NCBI RefSeq assembly: GCF_902497895.1
Contig: NZ_CABVHQ010000017.1
Coordinates: forward strand, 33,535 to 97,534
Direction: 5' to 3'
Length of the DNA: 64,000 nucleotides
DNA from: Pseudomonas fluorescens
Lineage (GTDB): Bacteria; Pseudomonadota; Gammaproteobacteria; Pseudomonadales; Pseudomonadaceae
Below are positions 1-11,850 of this stretch, one piece after another; the stretch's first letter is position 1, and every line of letters begins with the position of its first letter. The notes below the pieces were generated by a model, which had not been told where the DNA came from, searched no databases, and saw nothing but the letters and a program-made list of their open reading frames with translations. The position numbers and the translations under genes were made by a program.

Positions 1-685
1 CCAAGGTATTGAAATGCAGGTTGCCGGCGAAATCGGGAATGGTCAGGCAGTTGCCGTCGACCTGAACAAACCCGCTCTGCCCGCCACGATGGGAAACGTC
101 TACCGAACGTTGCTTTTCAACCGCGACATAGCTGGCGACAAAAAAGGTGTCGGCTCCACGAATCATTGCGCTCGCGCGGTCATCCAGCGTGCTCAGACGC
201 TGTACCGCAGACGCCGAGGGATTTGCGACGGGCACCGAGTCAAATTGGCGCAATTGAATGTACTGCGGGCAATTGCCGAACGCCTGTTCAACCGCCACGG
301 TAAAGCCGTTAGCGGTCATCTCCCTGACTCGCCCATTAATTCGGTTGCGCCGCCGCGTATGCAGCTCGATCCCCAGCAAGCCGATCGCCGCACCAGCCTG
401 TAATTGAGCCGGGTCATCCTGGCGCGGCAGTCTGTCCAGCTGCATCAGCACAGGCTCGGGAGAATGGGCGAAACCCGGCGGCCCCTCGAGAATACTGGCC
501 CAAGGGTTACCGTCGGCATCCACTGCGCCGAACAGCATGAAGGGCAGTTTCTGGTAGAACTGACGATGCTGATCCGGCAGGTAATTGCGAATCACCTTGG
601 GTCCGAATGCTTCCATGCGCTCAGCGACACCAACGTGCGCCTGCAACTGTTTCTCACCGGCATGCCAGGGTGATTGAAGGTTCAT
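1..685 (-). CDS. PNPOx-family oxidoreductase, N-terminal part (cut by window edge)
   Basis: Open minus-strand frame from an ATG at 685 (preceded by a GGGGGAAA ribosome site) to the window edge, so at least 228 residues. The protein starts MNLQSPWHAGEKQLQ and contains FYQKLPFMLFGAVDADGNPW and GAAIGLLGIELHTRRRNRING, which resemble the FMN-binding fold of pyridoxamine-5'-phosphate-oxidase-like proteins. In Pseudomonas such a domain is often the N-terminal part of a larger flavin / iron-sulfur oxidoreductase; that the missing C-terminus holds an FNR-like module is inference. The GST gene ends 69 bases upstream on the same strand, so the two may be co-transcribed. The substrate is not identifiable from the sequence. 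Confidence 0.7.
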   Translation of the reverse strand, partial: MNLQSPWHAGEKQLQAHVGVAERMEAFGPKVIRNYLPDQHRQFYQKLPFMLFGAVDADGNPWASILEGPPGFAHSPEPVLMQLDRLPRQDDPAQLQAGAAIGLLGIELHTRRRNRINGRVREMTANGFTVAVEQAFGNCPQYIQLRQFDSVPVANPSASAVQRLSTLDDRASAMIRGADTFFVASYVAVEKQRSVDVSHRGGQSGFVQVDGNCLTIPDFAGNLHFNTL

Positions 686-754
686 CGCGGTTTCCCCCTG
701 CGCCGACGGCGCGGTCTGAACGGTCCAGCCTGACTGGACCGGGGTTCGCTGATC

Positions 755-1384
755 TCAGGCAGTTTGCAGGCCGGCCACCGTGCGCGGCATCGCGACAAAC
801 CCGGGCAAGGCTTCGATACGTTCCAACCAGGCGCGCACATTGGCATAGTCGTCCAGCGACACATTGCCTTCCGGCGCATGGGCGATGTAGCTGTAGCCGG
901 CGACATCGGCAATGGTCGGTTCTTCGCCCGCCAGGTAGGGAGTATTAGCCAATTCCTGATCGATCACCTTGAGCAGGCTGTGGGAGCGGGCGATCACTTC
1001 TTCAGCGTTATACGGGGCGCCGAACACGGTAATCATTCGAGCCGCGGCCGGGCCTGAGGCAATCTGCCCCGCCGCGACCGACAACCAGCGCTGGACCCTG
1101 GCAGCGCCAACCGGGTCCGCCGGCAGCCAGCGGCCTTGGCCATATTTCTGCGCCAGGTACACCAGAATTGCATTGGAGTCGGCCAGCACCACGCCTTGGT
1201 CATCGATGACCGGAACCTGGCCAAAAGCATTCAGCGCGAGAAACTCGGGTTGTTTATGAGCGCCCTTGGCCAAGTCGACGAACACCAGTTCAGTCGGCAG
1301 GCCGAGCAACGAGAGCATCAACTCGACTCGGTGGGCATGACCGGAGCGTGGGAAGTTATAGAGTTTGATAGCTGGCCGGGACAT
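755..1384 (-). CDS. Glutathione S-transferase family protein
   Basis: 209 residues, the usual GST length. The N-terminal thioredoxin-like domain (about 5-80) opens [19 protein letters not shown] and carries the cis-proline motif in [10 protein letters not shown] and the glutathione gamma-glutamyl-binding motif [14 protein letters not shown]. The rest (about 90-205) fits the helical C-terminal domain ([20 protein letters not shown]). Family role: conjugation or glutathione-dependent reduction of electrophiles in the cytoplasm; the actual substrate is unknown. It lies between an oxidoreductase gene downstream and a LysR-type regulator upstream, all on the minus strand, which suggests a small detoxification unit under that regulator (inference). 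Confidence 0.88.
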   Translation of the reverse strand: MSRPAIKLYNFPRSGHAHRVELMLSLLGLPTELVFVDLAKGAHKQPEFLALNAFGQVPVIDDQGVVLADSNAILVYLAQKYGQGRWLPADPVGAARVQRWLSVAAGQIASGPAAARMITVFGAPYNAEEVIARSHSLLKVIDQELANTPYLAGEEPTIADVAGYSYIAHAPEGNVSLDDYANVRAWLERIEALPGFVAMPRTVAGLQTA

Positions 1385-1514
1385 GAAGGACTCCGCAGGA
1401 TGATCGCGCAGTCCAGGACAGAGCCGCGCCGATGGGAGCTATTTTCTACCCGCGACGAAAACAACAGAATAACCAGATAACACAATCCATTATTTCATCA
1501 GGTGCAATAAAGGT

Positions 1515-2417
1515 TCAGGCCTTCAGCGCAGGATGCTCACGCAGCGTGTGCACCGCGAAATCGACAAAGCTGCGCACTCGCGCCGGGGCTTTGCGCCCGC
1601 CTTGATACACCACATGGATGGGCAATGGCGGCAGTTCGAAGTCTTGCAGAACGATTTCCAGTTCGCCGGCAGCCACCTTGCTCGCGACTTGATAAGACAA
1701 GACGCGGGTCAGCCCCCACCCCAGACACACCGCAGTGATCGCTGCCTGATTCGCGGTGACCACCAGACGTGGCTCGGGGCGAACGCTGAGCGCTGTACCC
1801 GCCTGCTCGAATTGCCAGCTCCTGACCTGGCCGATGGACGATGTCGCGACTATCCGTGCCTGACACAGGTCATCCGGGTGTAGAGGCCGGCCATGGGTCG
1901 TCAGGTAACCGGGCGAGCCGCAGATCACCCGCCGCACTTCCCCCACCAGAATCGCGTGCTGATTGCTGTCCGGCAGTTCACCGATGCGCACCGCCACATC
2001 AATGCCCTCCTCGACCATGCTCACCACAGGGTCGACGAGCAAGGCGTTGATGCTGACTTCGGGGAATTGATCCAGGTAAGCGACCATAACCGGTGTTACG
2101 AATAAATCACCGAATAACACCGGTGCCGTAATCGTCAGTTGCCCACGCGGCTGGGCATGGCTGCCCGCCGCCGAGGCTTCGGCCTCCTGGAGCTCGGCGA
2201 GGATGCGTCGACAGTCTTCCAGATAACGTTGACCAGCCTCGCTCAGGTACACGCTACGGGTAGTGCGCGTCAGCAGCTGTGCGCCGATGCGTTTTTCCAG
2301 CGCCGCGATCGCCCGGGTGACGCTCGCTGCCGACAGGCCCAAGCGCCGCGCCGCAGCAGAAAAACCCTGCTCTTGCGCCACGGCGAGGAACACCTGCATT
2401 TCCTGGAATCTGTCGAT
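1515..2417 (-). CDS. LysR-family transcriptional regulator
   Basis: Winged helix-turn-helix N-terminus (MQVFLAVAQEQGFSAAARRL, ALEKRIGAQLLTRTTRSV) followed by a LysR substrate-binding domain (about residues 90-290); about 300 residues. The first ATG is at 2399, but it has no usefully spaced ribosome site. The codons just upstream read ATC-GAC-AGA-TTC-CAG-GAA, giving xDRFQEM, the usual start of this LysR subfamily (MDRFQ), and a GAGGTG ribosome site lies about 5 bases before the ATC. I therefore draw the start at the ATC at 2417; the conservative alternative is 2399 (294 residues). Probably regulates the downstream GST and oxidoreductase genes (inference from position). Confidence 0.85.
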   Translation of the reverse strand: MDRFQEMQVFLAVAQEQGFSAAARRLGLSAASVTRAIAALEKRIGAQLLTRTTRSVYLSEAGQRYLEDCRRILAELQEAEASAAGSHAQPRGQLTITAPVLFGDLFVTPVMVAYLDQFPEVSINALLVDPVVSMVEEGIDVAVRIGELPDSNQHAILVGEVRRVICGSPGYLTTHGRPLHPDDLCQARIVATSSIGQVRSWQFEQAGTALSVRPEPRLVVTANQAAITAVCLGWGLTRVLSYQVASKVAAGELEIVLQDFELPPLPIHVVYQGGRKAPARVRSFVDFAVHTLREHPALKA

Positions 2418-2479
2418 GGAGGCACCTCTTGGGCGAGAGCAAGCGCTAATGCCGTTTAGTTAAGCACCAGCTACCCCAA

Positions 2480-2569
2480 AAGATCGCAGCCTTCGGCAGC
2501 TCCTACGCCGACCGAGTTTACCCGTCGCTACGCCGATCACCCGTAGGAGCTGCCGCAGGCTGCGATCTT
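2480..2569. repeat. REP pair, family A (inverted)
   Basis: Two inverted copies of the GTAGGAGCTGCCGCAGGC...GATCTT repeat at about 2480-2506 and 2543-2569, separated by 36 bases. The left copy differs at one base (TTCGG for TGCGG). It fills the gap between the LysR gene and the end of glmS. Related copies occur at five other places in the window. Confidence 0.85.
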
Positions 2570-2602
2570 GGCGATCTAGCCTGCGCTGAAAGCCCTGGGG
2601 AA

Positions 2603-2667
2603 CTGTGGAACAGCACCGGGCTGTGGATAACTCACTCCACCGTTACGGATTTTGCCAGGTTGCGCGG
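2603..2667 (-). other. attTn7: Probable attTn7 site at glmS 3' end
   Basis: Tn7 inserts about 25 bases downstream of the glmS stop codon after TnsD binds the last glmS codons. The conserved end (KSVTVE then TGA at 2632) is intact here, so the recognition part is about 2632-2667 and the expected insertion point about 2605-2608. No Tn7 sequence is present; the site is empty. Based on established Tn7 biology and the position of glmS. Confidence 0.5.
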
Positions 2668-4464
2668 CTGGTCGACGTCGGTGCCTTTAAGCACGGCCAC
2701 GTAATACGACAGCAGCTGCAGCGGAATGGTGTAGAGGATCGGCGACAGGGTGTCATGGATGTGCGGCATGTTGATGACGTGAGTGCCTTCGCCATTGGTC
2801 AGGCCAGCCTGTTCGTCGGCAAACACCACCAGCTCACCGCCACGGGCGCGAACTTCCTGCAGGTTGGATTTGAGTTTCTCCAACAGTTCGTTGTTCGGTG
2901 CCACGGTCACTACCGGCATGTCGGCGTCGACCAGCGCCAGCGGGCCGTGCTTCAGCTCACCGGCCGGGTAGGCTTCGGCGTGGATGTAAGAGATTTCCTT
3001 GAGCTTGAGCGCACCTTCCATCGCTACCGGGAACTGCGCGCCACGGCCGAGGAACAGCGTGTGCTTCTTCTCGGCGAACAGCTCGGCGGTTTTCTCGATG
3101 ATGCTGTCCATGGCCAGGGCTTCACCCAGGCGAGTCGGTAAGCGGCGCAATTCTTCGACCAGTTCGGCTTCCACGCCTTTGGCCAACGTACCGCGGACCT
3201 GGCCCAGGGACAGGGTCAGCAGCAGCAGGCCAACCAGCTGAGTGGTGAAGGCTTTGGTTGAGGCCACGCCGATTTCGCGACCGGCTTGAGTCAATAGGGT
3301 CAGGTCGGACTCACGCACCAGCGAGCTGATGCCGACGTTGCAGATCGCCAGGCTGGCGAGGAAACCCAGTTCTTTGGCGTTACGTAGCGCCGCCAGGGTG
3401 TCGGCGGTTTCGCCGGATTGCGAGATGGTCACGAACAGCGTGTCCGGTTGCACCACGACTTTGCGGTAGCGGAACTCACTGGCGACTTCAACCTGGCACG
3501 GAATCCCGGCCAGCTCTTCGAGCCAGTAACGGGCAACCATGCCGGCGTGGTAGCTGGTGCCACAAGCGACGATCTGCACATTGCGGACCTTGGCGAACAG
3601 CTCGGCGGCTTGTGGGCCGAAGGCCTGGACCAGCACTTGGTTCTGGCTGAGGCGGCCTTCCAGGGTGCGCTGGACCACCGACGGTTGCTCGTGGATTTCC
3701 TTGAGCATGAAGTGACGGAACTCGCCTTTTTCAGCGGCTTCGGCACCGTCACGGTATTGCACGGCTTCACGTTCGACTGACTGACCGTCGACATCCCAGA
3801 TCTGCACGTTGTCGCGGCGGATCTCGGCGATGTCGCCCTCTTCCAGGTACATGAAACGATCGGTGACTTGACGCAACGCCAACTGATCGGAGGCCAGGAA
3901 GTTCTCGCCCAGACCCAGACCAATCACCAGCGGGCTGCCGCTGCGGGCCGCCACCAGACGATCTGGCTGATGAGCACTGACGACTGCCAGGCCATAGGCA
4001 CCGTGCAGTTCTTTCACAGTGGCCTTGAGCGCAACGGTCAGATCGCGCAAGTCTTTGAGTTTGTGGTTGAGCAGGTGGGCGATGACTTCGGTGTCAGTGT
4101 CGGAGGTGAACACATAACCCAGGGCTTTCAACTGTGCACGCAGGGCTTCATGGTTCTCGATAATGCCGTTGTGCACCACCGCCAGATCCCCGGAGAAATG
4201 CGGATGGGCATTACGCTCGCACGGCGCACCGTGAGTTGCCCAACGGGTGTGGGCGATACCGAGGCGGCCGACCATAGGCTCACCGGCCAGGGCTTGTTCC
4301 AGCTCGCTGACCTTGCCTGGGCGGCGCATGCGCTCAAGCTTGCCGGCGTTGGTGAAAACCGCCACGCCGGCACTGTCGTAGCCGCGGTATTCAAGGCGCT
4401 TGAGGCCTTCGAGCAGGATGGCTGTGATATTCCGTTCAGCGACCGCGCCAACAATTCCACACAT
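2632..4464 (-). CDS. glmS: Glutamine--fructose-6-phosphate aminotransferase (isomerizing)
   Basis: 610 residues, normal for GlmS. Makes glucosamine-6-phosphate from fructose-6-phosphate and glutamine, the first step to UDP-GlcNAc for peptidoglycan and LPS. The N-terminal class II glutaminase domain begins [12 protein letters not shown] with the catalytic Cys2, and GYDSAGVAV and HTRWATHG are present. Two SIS sugar-isomerase domains follow (about 285-420 and 455-600; [17 protein letters not shown]), ending in KSVTVE. The start lies 1 base after the stop of the DeoR-type regulator gene and its AGGAG ribosome site overlaps that gene's end, so translation is probably coupled. Confidence 0.98.
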   Translation of the reverse strand: MCGIVGAVAERNITAILLEGLKRLEYRGYDSAGVAVFTNAGKLERMRRPGKVSELEQALAGEPMVGRLGIAHTRWATHGAPCERNAHPHFSGDLAVVHNGIIENHEALRAQLKALGYVFTSDTDTEVIAHLLNHKLKDLRDLTVALKATVKELHGAYGLAVVSAHQPDRLVAARSGSPLVIGLGLGENFLASDQLALRQVTDRFMYLEEGDIAEIRRDNVQIWDVDGQSVEREAVQYRDGAEAAEKGEFRHFMLKEIHEQPSVVQRTLEGRLSQNQVLVQAFGPQAAELFAKVRNVQIVACGTSYHAGMVARYWLEELAGIPCQVEVASEFRYRKVVVQPDTLFVTISQSGETADTLAALRNAKELGFLASLAICNVGISSLVRESDLTLLTQAGREIGVASTKAFTTQLVGLLLLTLSLGQVRGTLAKGVEAELVEELRRLPTRLGEALAMDSIIEKTAELFAEKKHTLFLGRGAQFPVAMEGALKLKEISYIHAEAYPAGELKHGPLALVDADMPVVTVAPNNELLEKLKSNLQEVRARGGELVVFADEQAGLTNGEGTHVINMPHIHDTLSPILYTIPLQLLSYYVAVLKGTDVDQPRNLAKSVTVE

Positions 4465-4465
4465 G

Positions 4466-5242
4466 CTATTTCTCCTGGTTGACTGCCGCGCATATCAAGG
4501 TGATGCCGCGGGCCTGAATGTGCTCGCGTGCCTCGAGAGGCAAGCGATCATCGGTAATGAGGGTATGGACGCTGCTCCAGGGCAACTCCAGGTTGGGAAT
4601 TTTGCGGCCGATTTTGTCGGCCTCGACCATCACGATCACCTCGCGGGCCACTTCCGCCATCACCCGGCTGAGGCCGAGCAATTCGTTGAAGGTCGTGGTG
4701 CCACGGATCAGATCAATGCCATCGGCACCGATGAACAGCTGGTCAAAATCATAAGAGCGTAGTACCTGTTCAGCGACCTGCCCCTGGAAAGACTCGGAGT
4801 GTGGATCCCAGGTGCCACCGGTCATCAACAGCACCGGTTCGTGTTCCAGCTCGCTCAGGGCATTGGCAACGTGCAGGGAGTTGGTCATTACCACCAGACC
4901 TGGCTGCTGACCGAGTTCGGGAATCATGGCAGCGGTGGTACTGCCGCTGTCGATGATGATCCGCGCGTGTTCGCGAATCCGCGTAACGGCGGCGCGGGCG
5001 ATGGCCTGCTTGAACTTCGAGACGGGCTGCCCAAGATCACTCACCAGCTCTTGCGGCATGGTGATCGCACCACCATAACGACGCAGCAACAGCCCATTGC
5101 TCTCCAGAGCTGCCAGATCCTTGCGAATCGTGACTTCCGAAGTTTCGAAACGCTTGGCCAACTCATCGACACTGACTTCACCCTGCTCATTGAGCAAGGC
5201 GAGGATATTGTGGCGCCGTTGTGGTGTATTTCGTTTCGACAT
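4466..5242 (-). CDS. glmR: DeoR-family transcriptional regulator upstream of glmS
   Basis: 258 residues from the ATG at 5242 ([17 protein letters not shown]); a longer frame reaches 5284 but the start at 5242 matches the family. DeoR-type helix-turn-helix at about 5-60 ([19 protein letters not shown]), then a sugar-phosphate sensor domain with the DSGSTT phosphate-binding loop. It is followed after 1 base by glmS. The P. aeruginosa equivalent next to glmS is known as GlmR; control of amino-sugar genes by a phosphorylated sugar is the family expectation, not shown by sequence. Repeated TTTCGTT-like words just upstream may be its own operator. Confidence 0.85.
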   Translation of the reverse strand: MSKRNTPQRRHNILALLNEQGEVSVDELAKRFETSEVTIRKDLAALESNGLLLRRYGGAITMPQELVSDLGQPVSKFKQAIARAAVTRIREHARIIIDSGSTTAAMIPELGQQPGLVVMTNSLHVANALSELEHEPVLLMTGGTWDPHSESFQGQVAEQVLRSYDFDQLFIGADGIDLIRGTTTFNELLGLSRVMAEVAREVIVMVEADKIGRKIPNLELPWSSVHTLITDDRLPLEAREHIQARGITLICAAVNQEK

Positions 5243-5310
5243 GGGCTGATAAGTTTCGTTTCGAAAGATAACGAAGGCAATCAAAACCCATTAACGAAAC
5301 TTCGTCAAGT
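5243..5310 (-). promoter_or_regulatory. Possible DeoR-type operator upstream of glmR
   Basis: On the minus strand this short stretch carries TTTCGTT, CTTCGTT and TTTCGAAACGAAAC. TTTCG-rich repeated words are typical of operators bound by DeoR-family sugar regulators, so autoregulation is plausible. No clear -35/-10 pair could be fixed. Confidence 0.35.
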
Positions 5311-5343
5311 TCGCGGATAAAAAATATCTGTGGATAAACCAAA

Positions 5344-5440
5344 AAGATCGCAGCCTGCGGCAGCTCCTACGGAATTTCGTTCACCCGATATCGTGGATGG
5401 ACTCAATCCCTGTAGGAGCTGCCGCAGGCTGCGATCTTTT
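5344..5440. repeat. REP pair, family A (inverted)
   Basis: Inverted copies at about 5344-5370 and 5412-5438 with the same GATCGCAGCCTGCGGCAG core as the pair at 2480. It lies between glmU and the glmR promoter region. Exact TTATCCACA words flank it on both sides (5329-5337 and 5456-5464). Confidence 0.88.
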
Positions 5441-5465
5441 AGCGATCTTCGCAGCTGTGGATAAC

Positions 5466-6833
5466 TCAGCTCTTGTTGATTTTCACCGGACGCTTCCAGC
5501 CACCAATGTTCTTCTGCCGCGCCCGGCCCAACGCCAACTGAGCCTCTGGTACATCCTGAGTAATGGTCGAACCCGCCGCAGTGGTCGCACCATTGGAGAT
5601 ATCCACAGGCGCCACCAAGGAGTTGTTGGAGCCGATGAACACGTCTTCACCCAGCACGGTCTTCCACTTGTTGGCGCCATCGTAGTTGCAGGTAATGGTG
5701 CCCGCGCCAATGTTGGTGCGCGCACCCACCTCGGCATCGCCCAGGTAGGTCAGGTGACCCGCCTTCGCGCCTTCACCCAGGTGAGCATTCTTCAGCTCGA
5801 CAAAATTACCCACATGGGCGCGGGCGTCCAGCACAGTCCCCGGCCGCAGACGGGCAAACGGCCCGGCATCGCTGCCTTCGCCCAGGACTGCGCCTTCGAT
5901 ATGACTGTTGGCCTTGATCACCACGCCTTTGCGCAAGGTGCTGTCCTTGATCACGCAGTTCGGGCCGATGACCACGTCGTCTTCGATAACCACCCGGCCT
6001 TCGAGAATCACGTTGATGTCGATCAGCACGTCACGCCCGACACTGACTTCCCCGCGCACGTCGAAGCGTGCCGGGTCACGCAAGGTGACACCCAGCGCCA
6101 TCAGGCGACGACCTTCGCGCAATTGGTAGTGACGCTCCAGTTCAGCGAGCTGCTTGCGATCGTTGGCGCCCTGCACTTCCATGGCGTCATGGGGTTGTTC
6201 GGTAGCCACCACCAGGCCGTCCTTGACTGCCATTTCGATCACGTCAGTGAGGTAGTACTCGCCCTGGACGTTGTTGTTCGACAAGCGACCCAGCCAATCG
6301 GCCAGCCGTGCACCGGGCACCGCAAGAATCCCGGTGTTGCCTTCGCAGATAGCCTTCTGGGCGTCAGTGGCGTCTTTGTGTTCGACGATAGCAGCGACTT
6401 TGCCGTCAGCATTGCGGACTATCCGGCCGTACCCGGTAGGGTCGGCCAGGGTGACGGTCAACAGACCGAGTTGTTCAGGGTTAACTTTTTTCAGCAGGCG
6501 CTGAAGCGTCTCGACTTCGATCAGCGGCACATCGCCGTAGAGGATCAGTACGTTTTCAGCCGTCAGAAACGGCAAAGCCTGAGCCACGGCGTGGCCAGTA
6601 CCGAGTTGCTTGTCCTGCAATACGAAGTTCAGATCGTCTGCGGCCAGACGCTCACGCACCACATCGGCACCATGGCCAATCACCACATGGATGCGCTGCG
6701 GATCAAGTTGCCGGGCGCTGTGGATAACATGGCCGAGCATGGAATTGCCCGCCACCGGGTGAAGCACTTTCGGCAGGGCCGAACGCATGCGCGTGCCTTG
6801 ACCGGCAGCGAGGATTACGATTTCAAGAGACAT
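5466..6833 (-). CDS. glmU: Bifunctional GlcNAc-1-phosphate uridyltransferase / glucosamine-1-phosphate acetyltransferase
   Basis: 455 residues, as expected. The N-terminal nucleotidyltransferase domain has the LAAGQGTRM signature (about 8-16) and YGDVPLI; the C-terminal left-handed beta-helix (about 250-450) shows hexapeptide repeats and the acetyltransferase region [16 protein letters not shown] and [13 protein letters not shown]. It makes UDP-GlcNAc from glucosamine-1-phosphate. It lies just downstream of the atp operon but is separated from atpC by a strong terminator, so it should have its own promoter in the 6834-6893 gap. An exact DnaA box falls in its coding sequence (6719) and another right after its stop. 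Confidence 0.98.
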   Translation of the reverse strand: MSLEIVILAAGQGTRMRSALPKVLHPVAGNSMLGHVIHSARQLDPQRIHVVIGHGADVVRERLAADDLNFVLQDKQLGTGHAVAQALPFLTAENVLILYGDVPLIEVETLQRLLKKVNPEQLGLLTVTLADPTGYGRIVRNADGKVAAIVEHKDATDAQKAICEGNTGILAVPGARLADWLGRLSNNNVQGEYYLTDVIEMAVKDGLVVATEQPHDAMEVQGANDRKQLAELERHYQLREGRRLMALGVTLRDPARFDVRGEVSVGRDVLIDINVILEGRVVIEDDVVIGPNCVIKDSTLRKGVVIKANSHIEGAVLGEGSDAGPFARLRPGTVLDARAHVGNFVELKNAHLGEGAKAGHLTYLGDAEVGARTNIGAGTITCNYDGANKWKTVLGEDVFIGSNNSLVAPVDISNGATTAAGSTITQDVPEAQLALGRARQKNIGGWKRPVKINKS

Positions 6834-6893
6834 GACTGGCTACCAATCCTGGGTGGTCAGCGGCTGCGACCAAAAATTGAACGGCGGAAAAAG

Positions 6894-6921
6894 AAAAAGG
6901 GTAGCCGAGGCTACCCTTTTT
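6894..6921 (-). terminator. Terminator of the atp operon
   Basis: Perfect 13-bp inverted repeat AAAAAGGGTAGCC / GGCTACCCTTTTT with a 2-base loop, 27 bases after the atpC stop. On the minus strand the stem is followed by TTTTTCTTTTT, a good intrinsic terminator. Confidence 0.9.
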
Positions 6922-6947
6922 AATCAATCACACAAAAAGCTGATGGC

Positions 6948-7373
6948 TTAGCCGCCAAACTTCTTGCGGATCTGCTGGACGGTGCGCAGCTGAGCTGCGG
7001 CCTCGGCCAGACGTGCGGCAGCGGAACCGTAGTCGAACTCGGCGCCTCTGTCATGCAAGGCCTTCTCAGCAGCCTTGACGGCTTCCTGAGCGGAGGCTTC
7101 GTCCAGGTCGGCAGCACGTTGCACGGTGTCGGCAAGAACCTTGACCATGTTCGGCTGAACCTCGAGGTAACCACCGGAGATGTAAAACACCTCGGTTTCC
7201 CCACCCTGCTTGATCAGGCGGATCGGGCCCGGCTTGAGTTCAGTGATCAGCGGAGCGTGACCTAGAGCGATACCAAGATCACCCAGGCTGCCGTGCGCGA
7301 CCACCATCTCGACCAGACCGGAAAAGATTTCTCCTTCCGCGCTGACGATATCGCAATGGACTGTCATAGCCAT
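6948..7373 (-). CDS. atpC: ATP synthase epsilon subunit
   Basis: 141 residues. The N-terminal beta-sandwich opens with the family pattern [17 protein letters not shown] and has [12 protein letters not shown]; the C-terminal helical hairpin (about 90-140, AEKALHDR...[11 protein letters not shown]) is the part that can inhibit F1 rotation in this family. Part of the central stalk of F1. Last gene of the atp operon, followed by a terminator; 44 bases after atpD. Confidence 0.97.
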   Translation of the reverse strand: MAMTVHCDIVSAEGEIFSGLVEMVVAHGSLGDLGIALGHAPLITELKPGPIRLIKQGGETEVFYISGGYLEVQPNMVKVLADTVQRAADLDEASAQEAVKAAEKALHDRGAEFDYGSAAARLAEAAAQLRTVQQIRKKFGG

Positions 7374-7417
7374 CTGCTTGCCTCAACCTGATTAGCGCCC
7401 GTTGCCGGGCGCCGGGA

Positions 7418-8824
<1,407 letters not shown>

Positions 8825-9685
8825 TTAAACCGCGGCAGCGCCGCCGACGATTTCCGAGATCTCTTGGGTGATCGCAGCCTGACGCGCCTTGTTGTAGATC
8901 AGCTGCAAATCGCTGATCAAGTCACCGGCGTTATCGGTAGCGTTCTTCATTGCGATCATCCGCGCAGCCTGTTCAGCCGCGTTGTTCTCGACCACCGCCT
9001 GGTACACCTGCGACTCCACGTAGCGGACCATCAAGCCGTCAAGCAGCTCCTTGGCATCCGGTTCGTAGAGATAGTCCCAGTGGTGCTTGAGTTTCTGATC
9101 CTGGGTCGCCACCAGCGGAATCAACTGTTCCACCGTAGGCTGTTGCGTCATGGTGTTGATGAACTTGTTGGACACCACGGACAGGCGGTCAATACGGCCG
9201 TCCAGGTAGGCATCCAGCATCACCTTGACGCTGCCGATCAGATCATTGATCGACGGCTCTTCGCCCAAGTGGCTGATAGCAGCGACGACGTTACCGCCGA
9301 AGTTGCGGAAAAATGCCGCACCTTTGCTACCGACCACGCACAGATCGATCTCTACGCCGCGATCGCGGTTTACCGCCATGTCCTTGACCAAAGCCTTGAA
9401 CAGGTTGGTGTTCAAACCACCGCACAAACCACGGTCACTGCTCACGACGACATAACCGACGCGCTTGATTTCGCGCTCGATCATGAAGGGGTGGCGATAT
9501 TCCGGGTTGGCGTTGGCCAGATGACCGATAACCTGGCGGATGCGCTCCGCGTAAGGACGGCTAGCAGCCATGCGCATTTGTGCCCTGCGCATTTTGCTGA
9601 CCGCCACTTTTTCCATGGCGCTGGTGATCTTTTGCGTGCTTTTGATGCTCGCAATCTTACTGCGAATCTCTTTTGCGCCTGCCAT
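8825..9685 (-). CDS. atpG: ATP synthase gamma subunit
   Basis: 286 residues. Central rotor shaft of F1: N-terminal helix [20 protein letters not shown] and C-terminal helix with [29 protein letters not shown] form the coiled coil inside the alpha/beta ring; [11 protein letters not shown] is the family signature in the middle domain. Spaced 27 bases from atpD and 50 from atpA. Confidence 0.98.
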   Translation of the reverse strand: MAGAKEIRSKIASIKSTQKITSAMEKVAVSKMRRAQMRMAASRPYAERIRQVIGHLANANPEYRHPFMIEREIKRVGYVVVSSDRGLCGGLNTNLFKALVKDMAVNRDRGVEIDLCVVGSKGAAFFRNFGGNVVAAISHLGEEPSINDLIGSVKVMLDAYLDGRIDRLSVVSNKFINTMTQQPTVEQLIPLVATQDQKLKHHWDYLYEPDAKELLDGLMVRYVESQVYQAVVENNAAEQAARMIAMKNATDNAGDLISDLQLIYNKARQAAITQEISEIVGGAAAV

Positions 9686-9735
9686 GTAACACCTATCAGG
9701 TTAGCAAGCGGGAGCCTTGCGGCTCCCGCTGCGGC

Positions 9736-11280
9736 TTACCAGGTTTGGGTGGCCTTGAACTTCTCGATACCGGCTTTCATGCCAGCGTCGATTTCGTCAT
9801 TGAAGTCACCCTTCACGTTGATCTTCGCCATCAAATCGGCGTGATCGCGGTTGAAGAAAGCAATCAGCGCTTGTTCGAAGCTGCCGATCTTGGCGATTTC
9901 AATGTCAGTCAGGAACCCACGCTCAGCGGCATACAGCGACAGCGCCATGTCAGCGATCGACATTGGTGCGTATTGCTTCTGCTTCATCAGCTCGGTAACG
10001 CGCTGACCATGCTCAAGTTGCTTACGGGTCGCTTCGTCCAGGTCAGAAGCGAACTGGGCAAATGCTGCCAGTTCACGGTACTGAGCCAGAGCGGTACGGA
10101 TACCACCGGAGAGCTTCTTGATGATCTTGGTCTGAGCGGCACCACCCACACGGGATACCGAAACACCGGCGTTCACTGCAGGACGGATCCCGGAGTTGAA
10201 CATGGCCGATTCCAGGAAGATCTGACCGTCGGTGATGGAAATCACGTTGGTCGGAACGAACGCGGAAACGTCGCCAGCCTGGGTTTCGATGATCGGCAGT
10301 GCGGTCAGGGAACCGGTTTTGCCGGTCACTGCGCCGTTGGTGAACTTCTCTACGTATTCTTCCGAAACGCGGGATGCGCGCTCCAGCAGACGGGAGTGGA
10401 GATAGAACACGTCGCCTGGGTAAGCTTCACGGCCTGGTGGACGGCGCAGCAGCAGGGAAATCTGGCGGTAAGCCACTGCTTGCTTGGACAGATCGTCATA
10501 AACGATCAGCGCGTCTTCACCGCGGTCGCGGAAGTATTCGCCCATGGTGCAACCGGAGTACGGTGCCAGGAATTGCAGTGCTGCAGATTCCGAAGCGCTC
10601 GCAGCCACGACGATGGTGTTAGCCAGCGCGCCGTTTTCTTCCAGCTTGCGAACAACGTTGGCGATGGTCGATTGTTTCTGACCGATAGCTACGTAGACGC
10701 AGAAGATGCCGCTGTTTTTCTGGTTGATGATCGCGTCGATCGCCAGAGCGGTTTTACCGATCTGACGGTCACCGATGATCAGCTCACGCTGGCCACGGCC
10801 GACAGGGATCATGGCATCGACAGCCTTGTAGCCAGTCTGTACAGGCTGGTCTACCGACTTACGCCAGATCACGCCTGGAGCAACTTTCTCGACCGCATCG
10901 GTCTCGGTGTTGTTCAGCGGACCTTTGCCGTCAACTGGGTTACCCAGTGCGTCGACTACGCGACCCAGCAGTTCCTTACCAACCGGAACTTCGAGGATGC
11001 GGCCAGTGCACTTGGCGCTCATGCCTTCAGCCAGAGACTGATAGGAGCCCAATACCACGGCGCCTACAGAGTCTTGCTCAAGGTTGAGGGCCATACCGAA
11101 GACGCCGCCCGGAAACTCGATCATCTCGCCGTACATGACGTCGGCCAGACCGTGAATCCGCACGATGCCGTCAGATACGCTGACGACAGTGCCTTCGTTA
11201 CGGGCTTGGGAGGTCACATCGAGTTTGTCGATGCGGCCCTTGATAATTTCACTTATTTCGGAAGGATTGAGTTGCTGCAT
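9736..11280 (-). CDS. atpA: ATP synthase alpha subunit
   Basis: 514 residues. Non-catalytic nucleotide-binding subunit of F1, with Walker [11 protein letters not shown] (about 170-179), the [19 protein letters not shown] segment and the conserved arginine-finger stretch [10 protein letters not shown]. The long plus-strand frame opposite it is a composition shadow. Spaced 21 bases from atpH. Confidence 0.99.
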   Translation of the reverse strand: MQQLNPSEISEIIKGRIDKLDVTSQARNEGTVVSVSDGIVRIHGLADVMYGEMIEFPGGVFGMALNLEQDSVGAVVLGSYQSLAEGMSAKCTGRILEVPVGKELLGRVVDALGNPVDGKGPLNNTETDAVEKVAPGVIWRKSVDQPVQTGYKAVDAMIPVGRGQRELIIGDRQIGKTALAIDAIINQKNSGIFCVYVAIGQKQSTIANVVRKLEENGALANTIVVAASASESAALQFLAPYSGCTMGEYFRDRGEDALIVYDDLSKQAVAYRQISLLLRRPPGREAYPGDVFYLHSRLLERASRVSEEYVEKFTNGAVTGKTGSLTALPIIETQAGDVSAFVPTNVISITDGQIFLESAMFNSGIRPAVNAGVSVSRVGGAAQTKIIKKLSGGIRTALAQYRELAAFAQFASDLDEATRKQLEHGQRVTELMKQKQYAPMSIADMALSLYAAERGFLTDIEIAKIGSFEQALIAFFNRDHADLMAKINVKGDFNDEIDAGMKAGIEKFKATQTW

Positions 11281-11301
11281 TGCTCTGCTGCCCCTTCAAA
11301 C

Positions 11302-11838
11302 TCAAGATTTCAATGCTTCGGCAAGGTTCGCGAGTTTGCCGCGAATCGAGCCATCGATAACCAGGTCGCCGGCGCGGATGATGACACCACCAATCAGGGC
11401 AGCGTCCTCCGCAACTTGCAGGCGCACTTCCCGGTTGAGTCGTGCACTGAGAACCTTGGCGAGTTTGTCTTGCTGTTCTTGGTTCAATGCGAAAGCACTG
11501 GTGACATCCACATCTACCGATTTCTCTTGTTCGGCCTTGTACAGGTCAAACAGAGCGGCGATCTCCGGCAAAAGCGGGAGACGGTCGTTTTCGGCAACGA
11601 CGTGAATGAAGTTCTGCACCTTCACATCAAACTTGTCGCCACACACGTCGATAAACGTGGTGGCCTTGTCTGCGCTCGTCAGTCGCGGGGCCTTGAGCAC
11701 GCGCTGCATAGTGTCATCTTGCGACACTGCTGCAGCCAGGCCGAGCATGGCTGACCAAGAGGCCAGCTGCTTGTGGGACTGGGCGTGCTCGAAGGCTGCC
11801 TTAGCGTAAGGTCGGGCCAACGTGGTCAATTCTGCCAT
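11302..11838 (-). CDS. atpH: ATP synthase delta subunit
   Basis: 178 residues. Peripheral-stalk connector between F1 and the b subunits. Family pattern: N-terminal helical bundle starting [17 protein letters not shown] and the C-terminal signature [26 protein letters not shown]. It starts 12 bases after atpF ends. Confidence 0.97.
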   Translation of the reverse strand: MAELTTLARPYAKAAFEHAQSHKQLASWSAMLGLAAAVSQDDTMQRVLKAPRLTSADKATTFIDVCGDKFDVKVQNFIHVVAENDRLPLLPEIAALFDLYKAEQEKSVDVDVTSAFALNQEQQDKLAKVLSARLNREVRLQVAEDAALIGGVIIRAGDLVIDGSIRGKLANLAEALKS

Positions 11839-11850
11839 GATCGCCCTCGC

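Noticed and set aside
5397..6923. 508-codon plus-strand frame opposite glmU
   Set aside because: Antisense to glmU and runs through a REP pair and the atp terminator.
9673..11754. 693-codon plus-strand frame opposite atpA/atpH
   Set aside because: Antisense shadow of certain ATP synthase genes; no family-like pattern.
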